Shown piece after piece: positions 11,567 to 24,217 of a DNA stretch of 64,000 nucleotides. Numbering within the stretch: the stretch's first letter is position 1; every line of letters starts with the position of its first letter. This stretch comes from Glandiceps talaboti (taxonomy: Eukaryota > Hemichordata > Enteropneusta > Spengelidae). The position numbers and the translations under genes were made by a program. The stretch is taken from contig NC_135558.1 in assembly GCF_964340395.1 (NCBI RefSeq), positions 3,445,001-3,509,000 on the forward strand, read 5' to 3'. The notes under the pieces are model-generated. The model saw only the letters and a program-made list of their open reading frames with translations, was not told the origin of the DNA and did not search any database.

Positions 11567-14500
11567 CTGAAATAGGAAATGGAAAGAAGACATTTTTATA
11601 TAATTATGGACCAGTGATTACTTGCATTGGTGTGCAGGAATACTAGTTGGACTAAGTGTGATACTGGAAAACACAACACACTGCATACAATGTACCTGTA
11701 CATGTAATCAAACAAATGCATCATAACACATACTTAGCAAGAACAGAACCCTGCGTTATATGAGTGCCAATGTGGGTACTCAGGCACTTGTGCTTGCAGT
11801 GTTTTGTACCTTGCTTTCCCTTGCAACACTCTTAAAAGTATGGTCACTGAGAACACTAAGGATCCTGTAAATACATAGAGTACATATGCTACACTTGCAC
11901 TTAATCAACATTGTTTTCATATTATGAACTGACTGCTAATTATATCTTATTCCCCAATATATTTCTTTGTTCGGCCAAGGAAAATACAAGTGACCTAAGG
12001 GGCTTTGTCACTATGAGTCGATAGGCGAGTAGTGACAACCCATAGGTCAGGAGTATTTTCTGGCTGAATAAAGGAAGATATTTGAGAATAACATAATTAT
12101 ACCAGCGACAGTAATATCAAAGAGAAATCGGGGAAAGTAATGGAAACTTTGAACGTTTTGACTGAGTCTCATATTTCAAACACTGCAGAACCAATGACGT
12201 AGACACACGTTGCGACATAGAATGACCAGAGTATATATTCCATATTTTTTGTTGAACCTGGCTCATGCATGGTATAAGACATAATTGCTATTTACCTGGT
12301 AAGTCAAACTCCTGTGTGTTTGGTAAGCATAAAGTTCTAACAAAGGGATCAAGTGCTGCAGGATGGGCTAGATGTAATAGTGCAACATCATAGTCAAAGT
12401 CATCATCACGGTGGTCAAAGTCAAAATTTTCATGAACTATCATTCGATCAACATCAAAGAACTGCACTTTAGGTTTTTGCTCGTCATCTTCATCAATGTG
12501 ATTTACACCTGAAAGATTTCAAACAAAACAAGTAATTAGTAGTGAGAGTATATGTTTGACTATCTTCATCAGTTTTGTTATCTTTATCATCAGTTTTGCT
12601 ATGTGTCATCAGTTTCACTATCTTCATCAGTTTCACTATCTTCATCAGTTTTGCTATTTTTTTCATCAGTTTTGCTGTCTGTGTCACCAGTTTTGCTGTC
12701 TGTGTCACCAGTTTTGCTGTCTGTGTCATCAGTTTTGCTGTCTTTGTCATCAGTTTTGCTGTCTTTGTCATCAGTTTGGCTATGCTATCTGTGCCATCAG
12801 TTTTGCTAACATGATTACTCATGCATAACTATCTCTTATCTGAGTATGAATCACCTATCAACCAAAGTACTATTTCAGAGTTGTTTTCTGAAATAGGAAA
12901 CATTGTTCTTGCTCAAGAATCTTAATTTGCTTTATATGTTTATTTGTTAATGACAACTTTTCTATTAGATAAATGAATGGAAGCTTTACTTTAATAGTCC
13001 ACTGTTTTTACTCTACAAATAGTTCAAAATAAATGTATACCTAGCCTTATTTGGATCTCTTCTGCTTCTAAATCGAAACCTGGATTGCGGAAGCAATGTG
13101 CTGCTGATAGTACCCACTCAGGACTTATTAAGGATCCACCACACAAAGGTTCAGTCTGTAATTACAAAGAACAAACAAGAATAAATGTCTTGGAGATATA
13201 ATAGAAGACTGAAAAAAGAAACAAAATAGTCCACCAATCTTGGAGATTAAGTCGTTTTATCAAAAATACTTAAGATCACTGGAGAGCTCATGAATAGCAT
13301 AGGTGTAGACACTCAAATGAGGTCTCTATCTATCAAGCTTCCAGAGTTAATGGGTGAAATGTGACCAATATGGCCACCATTCGGCCATTATTGTGAATGT
13401 CAAGAATCAAAGTGACCTGCATATGACTTTGGTGACTGTTGGTGTTTTCAAGGAAGTATTTGCTGGGACTATAGTATCTGACATTTGTGCCAAGTTTTGC
13501 ATCTCAGAGATACAGGTGGCCACATGCATGGCCAGACGGAATCTAACATACAAGTACAACATTTCGAACTAATAAGATATCGCATATCAAAGAAAGGACA
13601 TACTGCAGGCAGCTGGATGAATAAGGTCATTTTTAGGCGTAAATTCATTCAATTTTAGAATAGGTGGGGGGTCAGTAGATTTTTAGTTTATTTTTTAAAA
13701 TGTTTTTTTTTTTTCCCATATGTGAGTGTCTAGTTCAGGTAGTTATGTTTTTCTGTTGTTTTCCATATGGTCTCTGCGTTATTGGTTTCTTTTCATCAGA
13801 TGTACAGCCATTACAGATTGGAAGAACTGTCTTTTTCAGTTGATGTCAGTTTCTGCATCCACTATTTCCTGCGAGGCTTCACAATTTTTTTCCGATTTTC
13901 TTCTCAAATATGTAAAAAAAAGAAAAGTTTGGGGTTGGCGTGAAAAACTAGGTGGGGTCAGGTAACCGGAATCGAACAACTTTTTTTATTTGGCCTAAGG
14001 GGACTAAGGATTTTGTTCTTACATGTCCTCCTGCCCTCTTTCTGAGTATATAAGATTGCCATGGCCATGCACCTTCATTGGCATTTGTTCCTCCAATGAT
14101 ACGGCCACGAGTGTGTAGATTAGTATCACCAGCTTGACCACAGGGAGTGTAATCTGTTATTAAATAAGACAGACATGAAAATTGTGATTCTTATTGTAAT
14201 CAAATCAGATACACACCAAAACTAAGATTCCCCATGGTAATCAAATCAGATACACACTAAAACTAAGATTTCCTATGGTAATCAAATCAATACACACCAA
14301 ATTTATGATTTCCTATCAATGGTAATCAAATCAGATACACACCAAATTTATGATTTCCTATGGTAATCAAATCAGATACACACCAAAACTAAGATTTCCT
14401 ATGGTAATCAAATCAGATACACACCAAATTTATGATTTCCTATGGTAATCAAATCAGATACACACCAAAACTAAGATTTCCAATAGTAATCAAATCAGAT

Positions 14501-16504
14501 ACACACCAAAACTAAGATTTCCTATGGTAATCAAATCAGATACACACCAAAACTAAGATTTCCAATGGTAATCAAATCAGATACACACCAAAACTAAGAT
14601 TTCCAATGGTAATCAAATCAGATACACACCAAAACTAAGATTTCCAATGGTAATCAAATCAGATACACACTAAAACTAAGATTTCCTATGGTAATCAAAT
14701 CAATACACACCAAATTTATGATTTCCTATCAATGGTAATCAAATCAGATACACACCAAATTTATGATTTCCTATGGTAATCAAATCAGATACACACCAAA
14801 ACTAAGATTTCCTATGGTAATCAAATCAGATACACACCAAATTTATGATTTCCTATGGTAATCAAATCAGATACACACCAAAACTAAGATTTCCTATGGT
14901 AATCAAATCAGATACACACCAAAACTAAGATTTCCTATGGTAATCAAATCAGATACACACCAAAACTAAGATTTCCAATGGTAATCAAATCAGATACACA
15001 CCAAAACTAAGATTTCCTATGGTAATCAAATCAGATACACACCAAAACTAAGATTAATTCCTACAATAGTAATCAAATCAGATACACACCAAAACTAAGA
15101 TTTCCTACAATAGTAATCAAACAAGTCATTGAAAATGACATACTCCCCGCTATGATTGGGTTTTAAGAACTGGCAGTTTATGTTGTCATTTTCAAACCTG
15201 GTTAATGTTGTTTGGCCTCATATGGTTGTTTTTGATATCACTACAGTAACTCTGTTCAAGCATGTCTGAGTTATTGCTTTGGACATGGAAAATTCGCAAA
15301 CAAAATGGCTGCCAGGCAGCCATATTGGATTGTATCACGACAACAATTAATATGCACATGTATGTCATATAACACTGTCCTAATAGCAACTTTGAATGAG
15401 ATCTGTTCACGCATGTCTGAGTTATGGCTTTGGACAAGGAAAATTCGCAAACAAAATGGCTGCTAGCTGGTGGCCATATTGGATTGTATCATAAAACAAA
15501 TTGACGTGCATATGTATGCCATAGTATGTTGCCCCTGTACCAAGTTTGAAAAAATCGGTTCAGGCATCTCCAAGAAATGGCTGCGGACGGACGGGGACTA
15601 ATCAGATACACACCAAAACTAAGATTTCCTATGGTAATCAAATCAGATATACACAAAAACTAAGATTTCCTATGGTAATCAAATCAGATACACACCAAAA
15701 CTAAGATTTCCTATAATAGTAATCAAATCAGATACACACCAAAACTAAGATTTCCTATGGTAATCAAATCAGATACACACCAAAACTACGATTTCCTATG
15801 GTAATCAAATCAGATACACACCAAAACTAAGATTTCCTATAATAGTAATCAAATCAGATACACACCAAAACTAAGATTTCCTATGGTAATCAAATCAGAT
15901 ACACACCAAAACTACGATTTCCTACACCCAAACTTTGATTTCTCAAGGTAAAGTTGTTTTCCCTGAATCTTTGGACGAAAAGTCAAAATATAGTTAAAAG
16001 GAAACTTAAAGAATCTGATATTCATCACTAACACTGTAAAACAGTGAAAATCATTGTATATACCAACATTTGTGTACAAATATAACTACTAACCAATTTC
16101 GGCATTTGTGATCTGATCAATTAGCCATTCCAGTCGCTGATAATCTTCAATGAAAAATAGATGTTCTCTTTGAGGTTCTGATACAATGGACACAAGTTGT
16201 TTCTTACTGATGTCACGACTAATACCAATACAGTGGATATCAATATCAAATTCCTCTTTTAGTCTTCTTGCTTCATAGCCTGGGTCACCTCCAATGTTAG
16301 ATCTCCCTGTTCACAACAACACCATTCAAACATTGAATTCAAATTTGACTGTTTTTTTTTGTGTTTTTTTTCAATTTGACATCTTTCAATGTCAGATCTT
16401 TACACATATGACCACTTCCGCTGTTTTGCATATAAATACCTTTACCTGCACACTAACACACAGTCAGCACACACAGAGACACACATGTGCAATCTATAGA
16501 CATA

Positions 16505-16539
<35 letters not shown>

Positions 16540-19500
16540 GACTTCACCATACCTACAGTTCAGTTGTCCAAAAAGTACAATGATAAAGTGTTTTTAATGG
16601 CAGTTGTTTATGCCATATTACAATTATTTGAAATGGTCTTTATGTGTATTTCATGTAATTGCCATTAATATAATAATAATAATAATAATTTTATTTCGGT
16701 AAAGGGCCACGGCCCATCATACAAAAATTACATACACAGGTGAAACACACTGGATTGGTCAACATATAGTTAAAGTTATCCAACTACACATATGCCATAA
16801 AACGAAATTAATGATACAAAAATCTAAACTTCCTTCAAAAACCTCTCTAGTGTTTGGAAAGACTTAAATATGAAAATAGCCAACTGAAAATTAAGCTTGG
16901 AGTTTGCATTTGAAAGAAGATAATTAAACTTTTCCCTGGATGGGAAAGTATAATAATACTTGGGAATGTGTACGGCTCTGTCATCAGCATATAATGGACA
17001 TGACATCAAAAAGTGATATTCATCTTCTATAACAGAAACGTCAAAAAGTACACAAAAAGGGCAGCATCGATCATTGCCATTAATATAACAAACAGGAACA
17101 GGTAAGTACACAGTATGTATTCATTACCTGACATATGAGGTGTATAATAGTTCAACTTACCATCAGTTATGATAAACAATGCTTTTTTAGCCAGATCTCT
17201 GTCCAGAACTGCTTCATCCTGTGGTATCATGATTTCCCTCAGGGTTTGTAGTGCATGGCTTGTTGCTGTCCCTCTTCTACCCTGCAATGCTGCCATTTAC
17301 ACAGATACAAAAATTATATGAGACTTTGATATGTGACTCTCAAGAACCCATAGTTTATGAAAATGTCTCTATTTCCTGGAGTGGCAATTTCTTGATAATT
17401 GATGTCACATTGCATGAAATCATAATGAGAAATATTATCGCAAAACACAGTAGTTGTTAGTCAATACATATTTTACATCACTATATTTCATAATTATGCC
17501 TGGAACTTTAGACCTAATTCATACTACATATTTACGTCAACTGTTTTTCAAAGATTACTATGAAAAAGAATCTCATGGTAAAAATGCCTTGATTATTCAC
17601 TTAATGTTTGAATCTATTGATAACACATGATTATGTACATTTTGCAGTAATTAGGACCTACCTTCATAGTTGATGGTATCCAATGCCACTAGTACTTGTT
17701 CAGTTGTAACTAAATCATCAGACAAATGAAAGTTAATGATAGGATCCGAGGCGTACGTCAATGCTCCAATACGGGTACCTCCTGGTTTATCAGATACTCC
17801 AACCTGTAACCGAATAAAATACGTATTAATTCTCCTACATTGCACATTTTGAACAGATTGAGAATTATTTCATATCTTCAATTATAATTATCTATTTTTG
17901 AGTGGTTATAATGCAATGCAGGGTTGGTGATCACATCTCCTAGGTTCCACGTTTCAATAAGACGCTAGCTTCCACTTCCGGGTTGTGACAAGGATGTTTT
18001 TCTCAATGATTCTTTCAAATAAAATCTGTATTGTGATCTCAAATGAATGAGTATTTATCAACAATGATTTAATTATAACTGATCAATAAATACTTCATCT
18101 TTTAACTGCTGTGTGTGACAAACAATGTATTTTGAGGGTTTGTAATGGGAGGTTGTGGGATTACAGTTATTGTATATACAAGATGCAACAATTACCTCAG
18201 TTGTCATCTCACCAAACTGTGCTCCAGCTTTTTACCACAAACAACACATAACAACAATACATATAGTGCAGTATTTCCATATTAACACTCTACGTATCAC
18301 ACACACATGCCTCAGCACACATGCACAATTAACACACATGCACACACACACACACACACACATACAAGATGTACTATACATTTTGTACATACATAAACAT
18401 ATACATACACATGCACATAGACACACAATACACACATTAAAGTATTAAATATGTCAGTTTAGTATTTACAAATCCTCTTACCTTTTCAATAAGCATTTTA
18501 GCAAATTTTAATCCGATATCGAAATTTTTTACACCAACACTTGCTGATGCATCAAACATGAAGTAAAGATCAAGACCACCGGGATGTTGCAAGTCGATAG
18601 ATCGTCCCCTCGACGAATTCGTTATCTCATTACTAATGTTATAGGTTGCCGTTGACAACCGTTGAAGCGTGTCAAATTGTTTGGCAAGTTTAGGAATGAC
18701 TTCATTTAAGTCATCAAAGTCGTCAGGAGCTGTTGACGGATATGACAATCAAGTTAGAGAATTGATAATAAAACAAATATGATGTAACGTCACTCTCGAT
18801 TATCAAATATCTAAAAGTTTAAATAGCATCATTGTAACGTTCTTGACCCCCTAGTCCTACATGAAAGTGTTATTTCTGGTTAAGTAGAATTCTCAGAATT
18901 CTATTATCAGACCTCATAAGTACTAGGTAAAAGTACTTTTTTAGGTTGTGCAGAATTCTATAATCAGGACAACCCCCCCCCCCCCCCACCCCCACCCCAC
19001 ATATACAATACTTTGGCATTGTGGTGTATCTAGCTAATGTAACATTTCAGTATGTACAATACTTTGGCATTGTGGTGTATCTAGCTAATGTAACATTTCA
19101 GTATGTACAATACTTTGGCATTGTGGTGTATCTAGCTAATGCAATATTTCAGCATGTACAATACTTTGGAATTGTGGTGTTACTGTATCAAATCTACTAT
19201 ATGTAAACCACTTTAACATGGTCTACGTTGGGTTGTGCATGATTCCAAAAACACTTGAAAAACTTTGACAAACTGTTTGTACCTTCACATGTGACCTTTT
19301 CACCAGTCCACTTTCCTGTTACCATACATTCTCTAATAGGTGATCCAATCATGTCATAACCAGCATTACAATAGAAACGAACTTGATTTCGACGGTTATA
19401 TCTATATCCAGACTTCCTTCCATTTATTGGTACTCCTGGATTACGACAATCACTGGCTGAAATGGAAAGAATTGCATGACCTTTAATGATTGACTGAAAA

Positions 19501-22500
19501 CAAAATACTAGTACAATCATATTGCCTTTTTTGATAGGCTGAATACAAGGTGTTCATTTACTATTATTCATTGATGGTATATATGTTACATCCAATCCGT
19601 GAAACTGCCCAATTCATGAAATGTGCAATGTAACTTTGCCCAGTTCATGAAATGGTCATTCAATCTCAATCTCATGCAATTGAGAGTATAGAGTACGATC
19701 TAAAAGGGCAAAATTAAATTTTTGGGGCAAGAGTTTCAAACCGGGGTGTTTATTATCGAACTGTATTAAAAACACAAGCTACACTGAATTATAATAAAAT
19801 AAGAATTGTGAAGTGATGAGTTTGTAAATACATGATAATAAAGTTGTTTGATTCTTATTCTATTTTGTGTGTGTCCTATATATGATGCTCATTTCATGTA
19901 CTGGGCATATCTTACCATAACCTGGGCAACACGATTGACTATTTCATGAACTGGGCAAAGTTACCTACCCATTTCATGAATTGGGCAAATATTTCACAGA
20001 TTGGGTGTAACATATATATATATCCCAAACTTACCTCCATTGTCACACACTGTAAACGTTCCATTCCATTTACCATTACTCATACAAGTTCTTTGTTCAG
20101 AGCCATATAGAGTGTATCCAGAGTTACAATTAAATCTTACAGTGTCACCGACCTTATAAGACGTTCCTACTTTACGACCGCGTTCTGGATTTCCTGGATT
20201 TGGACATCGGATTTCTATTGCAAAGAAAGGAAAGATAAGCTGATGGGAAATATCCATACACAAGATTACCATAAGATTGGAAAGGAGCTTTTATAAATAC
20301 CCAGGTCGAGAAAGATATTGTGATGGTGTCTTAATTACCTAGGTAACCAAATTAACATGTACAATACCATGGCATTGTGGTGTGTATCTAGCCAAGGTGA
20401 CCCCAAAAGCATACATGTACAATACCATGGCATTGTGGTGTGTATCTAGCCAAGGTGACACCAAAAGCATACATGTGCAATACCATGGCATCGTGGTGTG
20501 TATCTAGCCAAGGTGACACCAAAAGCATACATGTGCAATACCATGGCATCGTGGTGTGTATCTAGCCAAGGTGACACCAAAAGCATACATGTGCAATACC
20601 ATGGCATCGTGGTGTGTATCTAGCCAAGGTGACACCAAAAGCATACATGTACAATACCATGGCATTGTGGTGTGTATCTAGCCAAGGTGACACCAAAAGC
20701 ATACATGTGATGGCATCGTGGTGTGTATCTAGCCAAGGTGACCCAATAAGAATACATGTAGCATGGCATTGTGGTGTGTATCTAGCCAAGGTGACCCAAT
20801 AAGAATACATGTAGCATGGCATTGTGGTGTGTATCTAGCCAAGGTGACCCCATAAGAATGTATGTACAATACCATGGCATTGTGGCAAGTATCTAGCCAA
20901 GGTGACCCCATAAGCATGCATGTACAATACTTTGGAATTGTGGTGTGTCAAGCCTGGGTAACCATATAACGATACAATACCATGGCAGTGTGGTGTGTAT
21001 CAAGCCAGTGCAGACATGTTAGCCTATACAATACTTTGGCATTGTGAAGTGTGGGACTACTAGCCTTGGTAACCAACACACATAAGCATTGTCATATGTG
21101 CCTGGCCTAAAGATATTAGCATGTACAATACCTTGGCAGTGTCATATGTGCCTAGCCTATATTAGCATTTACAATACCTTCATGTTGGCATTGTCATATG
21201 TGTCTAGCCTATATTAGCATGTACAATACCTTGGCAGTGTCATATGTGCCTAGCCTAAATATATTAGCATGTACAATACCTTGGCAAGGTCGTATGTGTC
21301 TATAGCCTCAGTACCATTAGCATGTACAATACCTTGGCAGTGTCATATGTGCCTAGCCTAAATATATTAGCATGTACAATACCTTGGCAGTGTCATATGT
21401 GCCTAGCCTAAATATACTAGCATGTACAATATCTAGGCATTGTCTGCCTAGTCTAAATATACTAGCATGTACAATACCTTGGCATTGTGGTGTTTCTCCG
21501 GTCCATGTGCCATTCTCATCACCATAGACATCACATACTCTCCACTTAGCTCCTTTGATTTTATAGCCAGGCTGACAGCTATAGTGAATAATCTCACCAT
21601 GTTTATACTGTACTCTGTTGTCTACAGTGCTGTTACCATTCTCTATAGTCTCAATTAAGGGGTTGCATCCTGCTTCTGTTAAAACAAAACCGAACGTACA
21701 GCCTTAGAAAGATGATGTCATGATATATGGTACAACCTGAGCTTCTATAGATATACAAGTCCCCGATCAGAGAGAGACAGGTTTCTCTATATTGTGATAA
21801 AACAAATGTCTCAATTCAATACTACAAAGCAAATACATTAAAGTGGCCATATGGATGAGAATCTGGTATTTATTTTGGATTTTTATTTGATAAAACAGCT
21901 TCACTATGTTTTTCGACTTGAAAAAATAATGTGAAATAAGATATACCAAGTCCATGTTCATTACTCAATACATTGCAAAGAGATGCAACAAATGTAAAAA
22001 GTTTGTTATTGTACGTACAATAACAAACATTTTACACATTGTTTAATGTTTTGCAGTTTAATGAGTCGCAAACATGGACTTGGTATATGTTCTTTCACTT
22101 AATTTTTTCAAGTAGAAAAACATAGTGAAGCTGTTTTATCAAATAAAAATCCAAAATAGATACCAAAATTTCATCCATATGGCCAATTTAATATTGTAAT
22201 ATTTACATGTTAATTGTAGTTGGGTTATCATGAACAAAACATTTTGACTAGAAATGTTGGCCAGAATCACTGAGTGCTGTACATCATACTTTGAAAATCA
22301 GCTTTATCCGTTTCTTCACGGTAAACTTATTATTATTACCGATTGAAAATTATAGTTCTTTTACTTCTGTTTGTTAACAACTCAACTTTGTTTTACACCC
22401 ATTTGACTGCTTGCATCTTGTACGGTCAAGATATTTGCAAAACATGATAAAAAATGTAACCCTAAATTTCCACAATCTGGTAGTCTACATTGCGATCTGT

Positions 22501-24166
22501 ATATTTGCTTCACAGTCTCACAGACCACTAAGTAGCACTAGTAATGGCAAACAATAAATTTTAAGCCACACCCCTAGTGGCAGTTATCACCATGCCTATT
22601 TGTTTATATTTACATAATATTTGTTATATGTAAATCATGTTGCCATTCTGCTCATCTCAACGGTTGCCAGACAACTCGCATCAAAACGAACTCGTCCCAA
22701 ACGAACTCGTCCCATCGCCATTTCGTCCCACGACTAACTCGTCCCAAAACGAACTCGTCCCACCACTAATAATATTGTGTTTAGCTACGCGTTCAGAACA
22801 CAAACGTGAACTGACGCAACTTTGGCAGATTCTGTCGAGAAGGCAACGTGACTTTTCATCTGTCGAAAGTTTTGCAATTACAAACAATTACTTTATAGTT
22901 ATGTTTCCGAACTTTGATATGAAAAAATACGATGACAGAAATTTTGACGTACGATCTATGACGCCATTAGTCCTGTTCGCATACGGAGTTAGTCGTCCAT
23001 TTGATCCTCAAGTCAGCGTAGACCCGTGCACCGTCGGCAAACAGGGATATGACGCTACATGCGTTATGCCTATATGAACCACACAGGAATATTCTTTGAA
23101 TGGGACGAGATGGCGGTGGGACGAGTTGGTTGTGGGACGAGTTAGCCCGGGAACAACTTTATTGGGACGAGTTAGTTTGGGACGAGTTGGTTTTGGGACG
23201 AAATGACCGCCCACCATCTCAACCAGGGTAAATTTACATAATGACTTCATTTGAATATAGTGAATTTGGCTGATGTACGTTATCACTCTCCTTGGCAACC
23301 AATCAGTTTGAGTGTTCATTTACATAATGACTTCATTTGAATAAAGTGAATTAGGCTGATGTACGTTATCACTCCCCTTGGCAACCAATCAGTTTGAGTG
23401 TTCATTTACATAATGACTTCATTTGAATATAGTCAATTTAGGGTGATGTACATTATCACTCCCCTTGGCAACCAATCAGTTTGTGTGCATTTGTTCAAAC
23501 CAATCAGTTTGAATTACAACACCATTAATCGTTTGCTGATGCTAGCACTGTACAAGACTTAGTGTTTTTTGTGAGACAGAGAAGCAAAAACAAAGATCAC
23601 GATATTAAAATTACGTCATGTTAATAATCTGGGTGTGCTCGCATACTGCTATAAAATTCATAAATGACTGATAAGCGGAATGTATTGGTGTATAATATCG
23701 TGTATCTAATGCATATAGTTCTAAACTGTACTCCTCCATTCAGTTCAGTTATTGAAATACCTACCAAAACACTGTGGAGGTGAACCAGACCACTGTCCAT
23801 TCAGTTCACAAGATAGTTTGCTACTACCAACCAAACGATATCCAAACTGACAAGTGTAGGTTACTTGGCTATCAACGATGAATAATTCTTCCCTGATCTC
23901 TGTACCATTCTCTGATCTGGTATTTTCATAGCCATCTTTTGTTGTTCTGTTACCATTAGTGATAAAACCTGGGTCTGGACATGTAACCGCAACTAAACAA
24001 GAAAGTCAAAATATCTAAAGTTCAACGATCATCACATTATATGACACTCAGTCACAAACCTAAATGTGTCTGTCTGTATGTCTGTATGTATGTATGTATG
24101 TATGTATGTATGTATGTATGTATGTATGTATGTATGTATGTATGTATGTATGTATGTATGTATGTA

Positions 24167-24217
<51 letters not shown>

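Noticed and set aside
14175-15930. Regular 41-bp repeats resembling a CRISPR array
   Set aside because: Head-to-tail repeats without unique spacers, in a eukaryotic intron: a minisatellite.
16824-17111. 95-residue minus ORF as a host gene
   Set aside because: It is the C-terminus of a LINE reverse transcriptase; its first dozen residues come from host flank and the target duplication.
17281-17282. Alternative acceptor for factor B exon 10 at GCAG/G (17282-17283)
   Set aside because: It gives an in-frame stop after NYE; the acceptor eight bases upstream restores a gap-free VWA alignment.
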